Source of the DNA: Botrimarina hoheduenensis
GTDB lineage: Bacteria > Planctomycetota > Planctomycetia > Pirellulales > Lacipirellulaceae
NCBI RefSeq assembly: GCF_007859815.1
Contig: NZ_SJPH01000010.1
Coordinates: 1 to 64,000, forward strand
Length of the DNA: 64,000 nt
Reading direction: 5' to 3'
Shown: piece by piece, positions 27,755-36,542 of the stretch
Layout of the letters: every line of letters begins with the position of its first letter
Position numbering within the stretch: the first letter of the stretch is position 1
The notes under the pieces: generated by a model
The model's input: only the letters and a program-made list of their open reading frames with translations
Told to the model about the DNA's origin: nothing
Databases searched by the model: none
Made by a program: the position numbers and the translations under genes

Positions 27755-28204
27755 GCCAGCTAAAGCGGCCGTGCGGCACGCCCGCGAGATGTTCTTTTCC
27801 GCTAGAAAGATGAAGCGGCGTAATCAAGACGACTAAATCAGCCTGCGTCTTGTTGGAGCGGCATCGCTCTCGCCATCAAGCATAGATAATACCTATGGGA
27901 ACAACGGCCGTTTGACGATTCACAGCAGGCCATTCTTGCCTTAAAAATCCGGATTTCAGCCGCCTCCCGCGTCTCGCGTTGGCGTAGTGGGAGAGAGCTA
28001 TTCAAGGCTTTCTGGTTAAACCACTGGGTAAGAAGCGGAATCGGTCTCCCGATCTCGCTGAAATACGCCAAACTGGTGTCGTCTGATTGCAGCATTTTTC
28101 TATAGTTTGGCGCAATCCTCCTGCAGGATAGCAACGTATTGTTGGCTTTGGGGCTTGGTACAAGCCCGCTGAGTCGGCCCCCTTTGCCCCGATCAAGCCG
28201 CCGC
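27755..28204. other. Intergenic region before ABC transporter
   Basis: 450 bp with no convincing gene; the long minus-strand reading frame here runs into the transporter gene and is a shadow. It contains a 9-bp inverted repeat, CGCCAAACT (28066-28074) and AGTTTGGCG (28104-28112), 92 bp upstream of the ATG at 28205. TATAGT (28101-28106) overlaps the second arm and could be a -10 element, so the repeat is a candidate operator. Confidence 0.4.
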
Positions 28205-30358
28205 ATGGCCCCCGAATCGCTCAATACCGACCGGCAATCGCTCGCGACGACTCTGCTGCGCATCAGCCGCGACTGTGGTGCCGTGGTCGAACGGTCGCGG
28301 ACCGAACAACTTCTGACCGAGGCGCGGGTTGCCTGGCCCGGTGAAGAATCCGATCGCTGGGCGAAGTGGCTCGTGGAATCGAGCAACTCACTCGCACTGC
28401 GGGCGAAGGTGGCGCGGCTGTCGCTGGACGATGCGCTCAAGCTCGTTGAAGATGGCGCGCACGTAATCGGCGGCTACCAGCCCAACGCCGGCGTTCTGGT
28501 TCTGCTGAGCTACGACGGCCGCAATGCGCAGGTTGCCACAGGGGCGATCGATGGCCGCACGAAGATCTCACGCTCAGCCCTGGAGTCGCGTTGCGGGGCG
28601 GAAGGTTCAACGGGGCGAGTTTACACCTGGGTGGTGGTTGAGCCCCCCGAGTTGGGTGCCTCGCCGGGGCACGCCGCTCATACGCACCGGCCGATTGACC
28701 GTGTGCTGGAGCTTGTTCGGCCCGAATGGCCTGACATCTGGGTGATCATTGTTTTCGCCCTGTTCACGGGCATCATGAGTCTCGCAACGCCAATCGCTGT
28801 TGAGGCGCTGGTCGATACCGTGGCGTTTGGTCGGTTGTTCCAACAGCTAGCGGTCATTACCGCGTTACTGTTCGGCTGCCTCACGATTGCGGCAACGATG
28901 AGCGGTTTGCAGACCTACGTCGTCGAGATGATCCAGCGCCGACTCTTTGCGAGAGTGGCAGCTGATTTAGCGCACCGGCTGCCGCGGGTGGATCACGCCA
29001 AGCTCGGGTCGGAATATGCCCCGGAGCTTGCCAACCGATTTTTCGATGTCGTGACGCTCCAAAAAGTCGTCGCCCAGTTGCTACTCGATGGTCTGACCGT
29101 CGTGCTAACGACGCTGATCGGCATGACGGTCTTGGCTTTTTACCACCCCTTTCTGTTGCTCTTCACGGCGCTGCTTGCGGTTGTTGTGATCGGCGGCTTG
29201 CTGTTTCTGGGGCGCGGTGCCATCGATTCGGGAATCAACGAATCGAAGATGAAGTACAAGATCGGTGCCTGGCTAGAAGACCTGATGCGGTGCCCCACCG
29301 GTTTCAAAGGGAAGGGGGGGAGCGAGTTCGCGGCCGACCGAGCCAATCTGCTTGTTTCTAAGTACCTGAGCAGTCGTCGCAAGCACTTTCGGTTGCTCTT
29401 CCGACAGGTTGTTTTCGTGCTCGCGCTGCAAGCAATCGCTGGCACGGTCCTGTTGGCCGGCGGCGGTTGGCTGGTGATGCAGGGTCAGCTCTCGCTCGGA
29501 CAATTGGTGGCGGCCGAACTCATCGTTTCAACAATCCTGGCTTCGCTCGCGAAGCTAGGCAAGCACTTGGAGGGCTTCTACGATCTCACGGCAGCTGTCG
29601 ATAAGCTCGGCCACCTGTTCGATCTCTCGATCGAGCGCCACGACGGCCTGCTCAGTGTCCCGCAGGGTACCGGCTTCGGGGTTCGGCTGACCGACGTGCA
29701 GCGCCACGGCCGGGGCGAAGCGCTCTCGAGCGGTGTTACGGTCAGCATCGAGCCCGGTGAGCGCGTTGCGTTGTACGGACGCGCTGGTACGGGTAAGACA
29801 ACCCTGCTGAACCTGCTCTATGGTGTTGAAAGTCCCGACGATGGCCACATCGAAATCGAGGGGGCTGATCCGCGTGATCTGCGGCCCGATGTGCTCCGCG
29901 CAAAGATCGCCCTGGTGGGCGAGCCCGAAACATTCGCCGGCACGGTGATGGAGAACGTCCGAATCGGGCGGCCTGAAGTCACCTCGACGGATGTCCGCAA
30001 GGCACTCGAAGCGATCGGTTTGCTGGATGACATCCTGGAACTGCCAGACGGTATCGAAACTCACCTGGGGGCCTCGGGCGTGCCGCTTACGCCAAATCAG
30101 CTGCGATTGCTGATGATCGCCCGAGCCATCGTTTCGCGTCCGTCTCTGGTGATGGTCGATGGAACGCTCGACGCACTGCCGGATGCCGAGTTTGACGACG
30201 CCCTGGCGGCGTTGACCGATCGGACGGCACAATGGACGCTGGTGCTAGCCACCGGCAAGAAGTCAATCGCCCAGCCGTTCGGACGCATCTTGCACTTTGC
30301 GGCCGACGAGCAACCGGGGCAAGAACGCCTGTCGACTTCGCGGGGGATCAGCGAATGA
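28205..30358 (+). CDS. ABC transporter (type 1 secretion-like) with degenerate ATPase domain
   Basis: 717 aa. Residues 1-150 form a soluble N-terminal domain without an evident catalytic Cys/His pair. About 175-450 hold five or six transmembrane helices, and about 490-700 the nucleotide-binding domain. Walker A is intact (GRAGTGKT, 525-532). The signature is LTPNQ (628-632) instead of LSGGQ. Walker B ends Asp652 followed by Gly653 where the catalytic Glu should be. The H-loop His is Thr683, and the Q-loop reads VGEPE. It may bind but hydrolyse ATP poorly. It overlaps an HlyD-family gene by ATGA, so it resembles a secretion ABC/adaptor pair. The ATG at 28205 is used in place of a TTG 66 bp upstream. 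Confidence 0.82.
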   Translation: MAPESLNTDRQSLATTLLRISRDCGAVVERSRTEQLLTEARVAWPGEESDRWAKWLVESSNSLALRAKVARLSLDDALKLVEDGAHVIGGYQPNAGVLVLLSYDGRNAQVATGAIDGRTKISRSALESRCGAEGSTGRVYTWVVVEPPELGASPGHAAHTHRPIDRVLELVRPEWPDIWVIIVFALFTGIMSLATPIAVEALVDTVAFGRLFQQLAVITALLFGCLTIAATMSGLQTYVVEMIQRRLFARVAADLAHRLPRVDHAKLGSEYAPELANRFFDVVTLQKVVAQLLLDGLTVVLTTLIGMTVLAFYHPFLLLFTALLAVVVIGGLLFLGRGAIDSGINESKMKYKIGAWLEDLMRCPTGFKGKGGSEFAADRANLLVSKYLSSRRKHFRLLFRQVVFVLALQAIAGTVLLAGGGWLVMQGQLSLGQLVAAELIVSTILASLAKLGKHLEGFYDLTAAVDKLGHLFDLSIERHDGLLSVPQGTGFGVRLTDVQRHGRGEALSSGVTVSIEPGERVALYGRAGTGKTTLLNLLYGVESPDDGHIEIEGADPRDLRPDVLRAKIALVGEPETFAGTVMENVRIGRPEVTSTDVRKALEAIGLLDDILELPDGIETHLGASGVPLTPNQLRLLMIARAIVSRPSLVMVDGTLDALPDAEFDDALAALTDRTAQWTLVLATGKKSIAQPFGRILHFAADEQPGQERLSTSRGISE

Positions 30359-31884
30359 GCCAAACCACCACGCGCGTCGAGCCCCGGGCTCGCCAAACTC
30401 AGCCTCAGATTGATCTCGAAAAGACCCGTACGCTAAGCCAGGTCGCGTATCTGGAGGAGGCTTTTCCTGCTCTACAAATGGTGCGCACCTCGCGCCGCAT
30501 ACGATTAATTGGCAAGGTGGTGCTCTGGCTGATCGGCGTCAGCGCTGTAGCGCTTGTGTTTGTGCCTTGGGTGCAGGTCATCAAAGGAAGTGGAGCCGTG
30601 ATTGCGCTCGATCCGTTTGAGCGTCCGCAGATTGTCCAGGCACCCGTAAAAGGGCGTATCGCGGAGCGGGGCGCGGGCGTGCAAGAGGCAGCCTACGTCA
30701 CACGCGGTCAGCTTCTGTTCCGTATTGAGGACCAAGATCCCGATTATCTGATGCGCCTGCAAACGCAGGTCCAGCTCGCCCAGGCTGAAGTGGAACGCTC
30801 ACGTGAACGCCTCCTGAGCGCTACTGAGCTCAAAGAGACCAGCGAGCGTGAGCTGATGCGTGTCGAAGAAGAGATCGATTACCTCAAAGTTGCACGTGAC
30901 GAGCTCGTCAAAGCCATCGATCAACAGATTGAGCAGTCTCGCAACAAGCTCAGCGCGGCCCGCAACAAGCTGATTGGGGCCGAAGCGAAGCGTGTGCAGC
31001 TAGAGCAAGACTACATCCGTCAGTCGAACCTCTTCCGCGACGGGATCGTTTCCGAACGCGAGCAGCAGAAAAGCGACCAAGCCTATCAAGTGGCGGTCGC
31101 CGAGGTGGCGGTCGCCGAGCAAGAAGTAGCGGCTGCCGAGGCGGGGGTCATCGGTAAAGAACGCGAGCGCGACTCCAAACGCGAGGAGTACCAGGCGAAA
31201 ATTAAAAAGGTTGAAGGAGCGCTCGAGAAGACCACGGCCGGGATCCAGTACGCCGCGATCAACATCGCCAAGACTCGCGAAGAGATCAATCAAAAAGAAT
31301 CCAAGCTGCTCGACTCAGAGCGCAAGCTTGCCGTACAAGAGACCCAAGACGTCCTTGCCCCACGCGATGGCTACATCATGGACCTGCGGGTCTTCGACAC
31401 GTCATCGATCGTTAAGGTAGGCGACCAATTATGTCGGATTGTCCCGGAGACCAAGTCGCCTGCGGTGCAGGTATGGGTCAAGGGGAACGACGCACCACTG
31501 ATCCACGTGGGCGATCATGCCCGTTTGACCTTCGAGGGCTGGCCCGCGGTGCAGTTCTCGGGTTGGCCGTCCGTTGCTATCGGCACCTTTGCCGGAACGG
31601 TGGCACTTGTTGACCCCACTGATGACGGCAAGGGAAAGTTTCGCGTGGTCATCATTCCTGACGAAACTGTCATCGGTAAGAGCGTGGATGATCCCGAGCA
31701 GCCCTGGCCCAAGTATCCTTACCTGCGGCAAGGCGTGCGGGCTAACGCTCTGGTTTTGCTCGACACCGTCCCGCTGGGCTGGGAGGTTTGGCGACGGATG
31801 AACGGATTCCCGCCCTCACTCGATGCACGCGGTACAGCGGACGAAGAAGACGCCAAATCAAAAGCGCCTAAGATCAAGATCTGA
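30355..31884 (+). CDS. HlyD-family membrane fusion (adaptor) protein
   Basis: 509 aa from ATG 30355, inside the ATGA overlap with the ABC gene; an upstream in-frame ORF lies within that gene and was rejected. One transmembrane helix is at about 55-78 (VVLWLIGVSAVALVFVPWV). A first lipoyl/barrel half (GAVIALDPFERPQIVQAPVKGRIAE) is followed by a long Glu/Arg/Lys-rich coiled coil (about 130-335), the second lipoyl half (VLAPRDGYIMDLRVFD) and a beta-barrel C-terminus. Family role: periplasmic adaptor linking an inner-membrane ABC to an outer-membrane channel. No TolC-like gene or obvious substrate is in the window. A two-way terminator follows. Confidence 0.87.
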   Translation: MSQTTTRVEPRARQTQPQIDLEKTRTLSQVAYLEEAFPALQMVRTSRRIRLIGKVVLWLIGVSAVALVFVPWVQVIKGSGAVIALDPFERPQIVQAPVKGRIAERGAGVQEAAYVTRGQLLFRIEDQDPDYLMRLQTQVQLAQAEVERSRERLLSATELKETSERELMRVEEEIDYLKVARDELVKAIDQQIEQSRNKLSAARNKLIGAEAKRVQLEQDYIRQSNLFRDGIVSEREQQKSDQAYQVAVAEVAVAEQEVAAAEAGVIGKERERDSKREEYQAKIKKVEGALEKTTAGIQYAAINIAKTREEINQKESKLLDSERKLAVQETQDVLAPRDGYIMDLRVFDTSSIVKVGDQLCRIVPETKSPAVQVWVKGNDAPLIHVGDHARLTFEGWPAVQFSGWPSVAIGTFAGTVALVDPTDDGKGKFRVVIIPDETVIGKSVDDPEQPWPKYPYLRQGVRANALVLLDTVPLGWEVWRRMNGFPPSLDARGTADEEDAKSKAPKIKI

Positions 31885-31929
31885 GAGCGCCCGCCTGTCA
31901 CGGCTGTGTGGCACCCCGGGCGCGCGATA

Positions 31930-31978
31930 GAAAGACAGCCGGGTGTTTCACGACGAAACACCCGGCTGTTAGTCTTTC
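31930..31978. terminator. Bidirectional hairpin terminator
   Basis: A long stem: GAAAGAC pairs with GTCTTTC outside, and a perfect inner arm AGCCGGGTGTTTC (31935-31947) pairs with GAAACACCCGGCT, with a GTTA bulge on the 3' side and a 5-nt loop. It lies between the HlyD gene (+) and the cysteine-rich outer-membrane gene (-), which converge. Confidence 0.75.
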
Positions 31979-32046
31979 AACGGATCATCTAGCAGCGTCG
32001 AGCGGATCAGGCGAACGACGCGGGCAAGAGTCGTTTCCGACCCGGA

Positions 32047-33201
32047 TCAATAGCGAAGGATCAGATCAACCGTCAGACGGTTATCGAGAACATAGCGACG
32101 GTCGGTCAACGGAACCTCCCACGCCACGCCGACTTCTGTCTTCTTGTTCGGCTTGTACTTCATACCGATCGCGCCCGTGACGATGTTCTGCCCCTCGATG
32201 CCGGCTGAACCAAGGTTAAACAGGTCGCCGCCGTCGATGGGCAAGCCGAGCTGACCGGCACCGTCCTGAGCGTAGTGGAACCAGTTGAACTCGGTCACCG
32301 CGTACCAGCCGCGGCGCACCTGGTAGTCAAAGTGGTTGGACCAGTAGACGAACGAAGAATTGGCATCTTGGTCAACCGGCAGCAGTCCGCCGAATGCGCT
32401 GACCCAGTGGCCGCATCCAAGAATCTCGGTTCCTCCGGTGAGGAACAGGTTGAATACGCCATCGCCACGATCCTGGAGGGTGCGTTGCGACCCGACGGGC
32501 AGGGTGTAAGTGACGCCCGCTGAGAGCAGTCGCTGATTCGCCGCGTCGCGCATCAGGGCGTACTTGAGGCCCACATCGACATCGGCCCAGCCGTCGTCGA
32601 TCAGCGGGTTAGTCGATACGGCATAGCCGTCGCGGGTTGCGATCAGTGATAAACGATCGGTTAGCTTGGCGCGAACCTGAAGCGCGTACAACTGGATGTC
32701 GCCGCCGCCCGCGGTAAGCGGCACCTTGTGTTGGAGGAAGATCGCCCGCAGCTCGCTCACATTCCGTGGGTCTTCGAAGTAAGCCGGATTGGTCATGGGG
32801 CTGATAAATTCGTCGAAGCAGCCCTCGGTCGGACAAGCAAAGCAGCCCAGTAGCATCTCCGGAAGCACACAACCCTCGGCGCAAGCGTCGTAGGTCAGGT
32901 AGCCCTGGCCAAGCAGCCCGCAGTTGTCGAGCGAGCAGGGGCTGCACGCGCAGCCACATGCTGCTCCGCAGCCGCTAACCGTTGATCCGCAGCAGCCGGC
33001 ATCAGAGCAGCTATCGCCGCAGCAGGCCGCCGAGCAGTCGCCGCTCCACCCCACCGGATCGATCTGCGTGTCGGTCCACGATTCTTGCGGAGAGAGAACT
33101 CCCTCAAAGCAGTCAACAACCGCTCGGGGTGCCGCATGAGCAGCATTCACCATCCAGCACGCCACGGCAAGAATTGCCGCGGAATTCACTAGGTATCGCA
33201 T
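32047..33201 (-). CDS. Cysteine-rich outer-membrane beta-barrel protein
   Basis: 384 aa. A signal peptide (1-23, ending AAHAA) is followed by a segment of about 100 residues with 18 cysteines, including clusters CSAACCGDSC, DAGCCG and CGAACGCACSPC. Residues about 140-384 are a beta-barrel (ADVDVGLKYALM, LLSAGVTYTLPVG, MKYKPNKKTEVGVAWEVP), ending LILRY as expected of barrel termini. The barrel resembles generic transporter/porin-type proteins of unknown function. The Cys region could form disulfides or bind metal at the surface. No close family was recognised. It converges with the ABC/HlyD operon, but a functional tie is only positional. Confidence 0.75.
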   Translation of the reverse strand: MRYLVNSAAILAVACWMVNAAHAAPRAVVDCFEGVLSPQESWTDTQIDPVGWSGDCSAACCGDSCSDAGCCGSTVSGCGAACGCACSPCSLDNCGLLGQGYLTYDACAEGCVLPEMLLGCFACPTEGCFDEFISPMTNPAYFEDPRNVSELRAIFLQHKVPLTAGGGDIQLYALQVRAKLTDRLSLIATRDGYAVSTNPLIDDGWADVDVGLKYALMRDAANQRLLSAGVTYTLPVGSQRTLQDRGDGVFNLFLTGGTEILGCGHWVSAFGGLLPVDQDANSSFVYWSNHFDYQVRRGWYAVTEFNWFHYAQDGAGQLGLPIDGGDLFNLGSAGIEGQNIVTGAIGMKYKPNKKTEVGVAWEVPLTDRRYVLDNRLTVDLILRY

Positions 33202-33403
33202 CCGAACACGCCTCCATTCGTCCGGCGAAGAAATCGCCCAGGGGTTTCAAGCATCGGCATCAGCACCGCGGATAGCCGGCTGTGGTGTCACTTCGGCATG
33301 CGGTTTGAGGGTAGTCGTTAAATCTGTTGAGGGGCACTAGGGTCACGGCAACCCGGCAAGGTCCCTGAAGCCGCATGAGCGAATCCGGTCAAAACGGGCC
33401 TAC

Positions 33404-33418
33404 TTGTATTGCGTACAA
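33404..33418. promoter_or_regulatory. Inverted repeat TTGTA-N5-TACAA
   Basis: A perfect 5-bp dyad with a 5-bp spacer, centred 11-25 bp upstream of the -35 element. It vaguely resembles CRP/FNR-type sites, but the half-site is not the FNR consensus. A redox- or oxygen-responsive regulator of the cbb3 cluster could bind here. Confidence 0.3.
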
Positions 33419-33428
33419 AGATATCCTC

Positions 33429-33456
33429 TTGACTTTATTGCCCGTCGGCCGATATT
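33429..33456 (+). promoter_or_regulatory. Candidate promoter for Rrf2 regulator and cco cluster
   Basis: -35 TTGACT (33429-33434), 16-bp spacer, -10 GATATT (33451-33456). It lies about 100 bp before the Rrf2 start. Confidence 0.45.
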
Positions 33457-33557
33457 GATGCCTAAGAGAGCTGCATAACTCAATTCGGGCTTCGTAGCGA
33501 CCCGCCGGCCTTCTAAGTCTCCTGGCTTGAGCGCAAACCTCATCGAGAAAAGCACTT

Positions 33558-34043
33558 ATGTCCGTATCGCAAACCGCCGAATACGCCCTTCGGGCTGTTG
33601 TTTGGTTGGCTCAAAACCCCGGCGAGCCGCAGACAACACAGCAGCTGGCCGACGGCACGCTGGTCTCGTCCAACTACCTGCCCAAGGTGCTCCAGCCGCT
33701 GGGGCGGGCCGAAATTCTGACCAGCCAGCGCGGCGTGAACGGCGGCTACACCCTGGCACGCGATCCTGAGGAACTGACTGTTCTTGAGGTCATCAACTGC
33801 GTAGACCCGATTCAGCGGATCAAACGCTGCCCGCTGCGATTGAATTCCCACGCCGGAAAGCTCTGCCCGCTTCATCAGATGCTGGACGAGGCGATCGGTA
33901 GTATCGAGCAACGCTTTGCGAGCGAAACGATTGCCGGCCTGCTTCGGCAAGAGACCGGCTCCAAGCCGCTGTGCGACACTTCTCCCGCCACCTTTAGCTT
34001 GACTTTACCAACGGCGAAGCCCGCCGATGACGTGGGGGATTAG
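33558..34043 (+). CDS. Rrf2-family transcriptional regulator, probable Fe-S sensor
   Basis: 161 aa. The N-terminal winged helix reads MSVSQTAEYALRAVVWLAQ, with the recognition helix in LVSSNYLPKVLQPLGRAEIL and wing SQRGVNGGYTLARDPEELTVLEVI, all typical of IscR/NsrR/RsrR. Three cysteines (Cys81, Cys91, Cys103; spacing C-x9-C-x11-C) lie where family members hold a [2Fe-2S] or [4Fe-4S] cluster. It sits directly before the cbb3 oxidase cluster, 96 bp upstream of ccoNO, and is the likely local regulator in response to oxygen, nitric oxide or iron. Which signal it reads cannot be told from sequence. Confidence 0.87.
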   Translation: MSVSQTAEYALRAVVWLAQNPGEPQTTQQLADGTLVSSNYLPKVLQPLGRAEILTSQRGVNGGYTLARDPEELTVLEVINCVDPIQRIKRCPLRLNSHAGKLCPLHQMLDEAIGSIEQRFASETIAGLLRQETGSKPLCDTSPATFSLTLPTAKPADDVGD

Positions 34044-34139
34044 CGAGATCCCTGCAAGGAACACTCTCACCCCGCACGCTGCGCGTTTTAGGGCTCCCCT
34101 CCGTTTGTTACCCCCCGCCGTCTTCAAGGTTCTTTCCCG

Positions 34140-36542
34140 ATGAGTGAGTCTGCTGCTCCAACCGCTCGACTGGAGCGTTTCAGCTACGACGACGCGATCG
34201 TCCGGATGTTTGTCACCGCCACGCTCATCTGGGGGTTAGTCGGCTTCCTGGCGGGCATGATCCTCGCGATGCAATTGCCGTTTCCCTCGCTCAACGGTGG
34301 CATCGAGTGGATCACGTTCGGACGCCTGCGTCCGTTGCACACGAATGCGGTCATCTTTGCCTTTGCGGGCAACGGCATCTTCGCTGCGATTTATTACTCC
34401 ACGCAGCGGCTGTGCAAAGCACGCATGTGGAACGACACGCTCAGCCGGCTCCACTTCTGGGGGTGGCAAGCGATCATCGTTTCAGCGGCACTGACCCTGC
34501 CGTTTGGGATCACCCAGAGCAAAGAGTACGCCGAGCTAGAGTGGCCCATCGATATCGCGATCGCGCTGGTCTGGGCGGGCTTCTTTGGCGTGAACTTTTT
34601 CATGACGCTCGTGACCCGGCGCGAGCGGCACATGTATGTGGCCCTGTGGTTCTACATCGCGACGATCGTGACCGTGGCGGTGCTGCACATCTTTAACAAC
34701 CTGTGGGTGCCGATTCTCTCGCCGTCGCTCATCAAGAGCTATCCGATCTACGCCGGTGTGCAAGATGCGATGATGCAGTGGTGGTACGGTCACAACGCCG
34801 TGGCGTTCTTTCTGACGACGCCCTTCTTGGGGCTTATGTACTACTTCCTGCCGAAGGCCGCCGATCGGCCGGTCTTTAGCTATCGGCTGAGCATCTTGCA
34901 CTTCTGGTCGCTGGTGTTCATCTACATCTGGGCGGGGCCACACCACTTGCACTACACGGCGGTGCCCGAATGGGCACAAACGCTGGGCATGGTGTTCTCT
35001 CTCATGCTGTGGATGCCCAGTTGGGGCGGCATGATCAATGGCCTGCTCACGCTCCGTGGCGCGTGGCACAAAGTCACCACCGATCCGGTCCTTAAGTTCT
35101 TTGTCGTAGGGATCACGTTCTATGGCATGAGCACCTTCGAGGGCCCCCTGCTCTCGATCAAGGCGGTCAACGCGCTCAGTCACTACACCGATTGGACGAT
35201 CGCCCACGTTCACGCCGGTGCCCTCGGCTGGAACGGCTTCATGACCTTCGGCATGATCTACTGGCTGGCCCCGAGGCTGTTCCAGACGAAGCTGTTCAGC
35301 ACGAAGCTGGCGGAAGCGCACTTCTGGACCTCAACCATCGGCATCTTGGTTTACGTCTGCCCGCTGTACGTCGCGGGAATCATGCAGGGGCTCATGTGGG
35401 GGACCATGACCCCCACCGGCCAGCTCGCCTACCCCGACTTTGTGGAGACAACCAAAGCGATCATCCCGATGTACTACCTCCGCGCGATCGGCGGCAGTCT
35501 GTATATCGTTGGGGCCGTGATTGGCTGCTACAACTTTTACCGCACCTGGAAGTCGCGGCCCGCGGTGTACGACGTTCCGGTCTACGAGGCACCGGCGCTC
35601 CGCGACGTAGCTTTCACGCCTGAGCGCCCGCCGCAGTCTGAACTCGATCAGGTGCTTGGCTTTGCCCGCTGGCTTGACGTGTTCAGCAGCTTCTGGTGGC
35701 ACCGCGTTTGGGAACGCAGGCCGATCAAGTTCACCGTGATGACGGTTCTGGCGGTGGCGGTGGCATCGCTACTGGAGCTGATTCCGACGTTTGTGATTCG
35801 CTCGAACGTGCCAACCATCGCTTCGGTAACTCCCTACACGCCGCTCGAACTCGCCGGGCGCGACCTGTTCGTGAGCGAGGGTTGCTACAACTGCCACTCG
35901 CAGATGATTCGCCCCACGGTTGCTGAGACCAAGCGCTACGGCGACTACAGCAAGCCGGGTGAGAGCGTCTACGACCATCCTTTCCAATGGGGCTCGCGTC
36001 GTATCGGGCCCGACCTCGCTCGCGAGGGGGGCAAGCAGAGCCACCAGTGGCATGTAATGCACTTCCGCAATCCCGCATACCTCAACCAGGGGTCGATCAT
36101 GCCGGCCTATCCCTGGCTGATGCGGAAGGAGCTGGACTTCGAGTCGATTCCGCTACGGGTTGGTGCGATGCAAACACTGGGCGTTCCCTATCCCCAGTAC
36201 GAAGGCAACGACCGTAACAAAGCCAAGGCCGACGCCGAGGCGCAAGCCGCCCAGATCGCCAAGGAGTTTGTAGAGCAAAACGATTTGCAGCCCTACCGGG
36301 ACCTGAAGGGGCGGGAATACGACCTCAAAGACAAACAGGTTATCGCCTTGGTGGCTTACCTGCAGAGAGTGGGGACGGATCTGTTCAAGACCCCCGAGCC
36401 GACCCCTTCCGAAGGGGACGTGCCCCCCAGCGAAGACGAAGCCCCCAACCTGGCACAAGAACCTGATCCTTCTGATGCCCCCGCGGCCGAGCCCGCGCGG
36501 ACAGCCGCCCGAGCGATCCCCACCGCAGGAGAACGACAATGA
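34140..36542 (+). CDS. ccoNO: cbb3-type cytochrome c oxidase, fused subunits I and II (CcoN-CcoO)
   Basis: 800 aa. Residues about 1-480 are the CcoN haem-copper core of about 12 helices (RPLHTNAVIFAFAGNGIF haem ligand region, GHNAVAFFLTTPFLG, GPHHLHYTAVPEWAQ copper ligands, THVH-like IAHVHAGALGWNGF). A linker and one more helix (about 530-555) lead to the CcoO domain with a single c-type haem site CYNCH (582-586) and axial Met region GSIMPAYPWL. The Ala/Pro/Glu-rich tail is disordered. Such CcoN-CcoO fusions are known in several phyla including planctomycetes. Role: high-affinity O2 reduction with proton pumping. The ATGA overlap leads to the CcoQ-like gene. Confidence 0.95.
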   Translation: MSESAAPTARLERFSYDDAIVRMFVTATLIWGLVGFLAGMILAMQLPFPSLNGGIEWITFGRLRPLHTNAVIFAFAGNGIFAAIYYSTQRLCKARMWNDTLSRLHFWGWQAIIVSAALTLPFGITQSKEYAELEWPIDIAIALVWAGFFGVNFFMTLVTRRERHMYVALWFYIATIVTVAVLHIFNNLWVPILSPSLIKSYPIYAGVQDAMMQWWYGHNAVAFFLTTPFLGLMYYFLPKAADRPVFSYRLSILHFWSLVFIYIWAGPHHLHYTAVPEWAQTLGMVFSLMLWMPSWGGMINGLLTLRGAWHKVTTDPVLKFFVVGITFYGMSTFEGPLLSIKAVNALSHYTDWTIAHVHAGALGWNGFMTFGMIYWLAPRLFQTKLFSTKLAEAHFWTSTIGILVYVCPLYVAGIMQGLMWGTMTPTGQLAYPDFVETTKAIIPMYYLRAIGGSLYIVGAVIGCYNFYRTWKSRPAVYDVPVYEAPALRDVAFTPERPPQSELDQVLGFARWLDVFSSFWWHRVWERRPIKFTVMTVLAVAVASLLELIPTFVIRSNVPTIASVTPYTPLELAGRDLFVSEGCYNCHSQMIRPTVAETKRYGDYSKPGESVYDHPFQWGSRRIGPDLAREGGKQSHQWHVMHFRNPAYLNQGSIMPAYPWLMRKELDFESIPLRVGAMQTLGVPYPQYEGNDRNKAKADAEAQAAQIAKEFVEQNDLQPYRDLKGREYDLKDKQVIALVAYLQRVGTDLFKTPEPTPSEGDVPPSEDEAPNLAQEPDPSDAPAAEPARTAARAIPTAGERQ

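Larger units (their letters stand above)
33202..33557. other. Divergent control region upstream of rrf2/cco cluster
   Basis: 356 bp with no gene. It contains an inverted repeat TTGTA-N5-TACAA (33404-33418) and a promoter-like pair (33429-33456) on the + strand. The remainder shows no clear structure. Confidence 0.5.

Noticed and set aside
27838..28440. Minus-strand ORF of 200 codons before the ABC gene
   Set aside because: It overlaps the 5' end of the transporter gene and has a biased Ser/Arg composition with no motif; considered a shadow.
30232..30354. Earlier start for the HlyD-family gene
   Set aside because: This part lies inside the ABC gene; ATG 30355 sits in an ATGA overlap and gives the usual cytoplasmic N-terminus.
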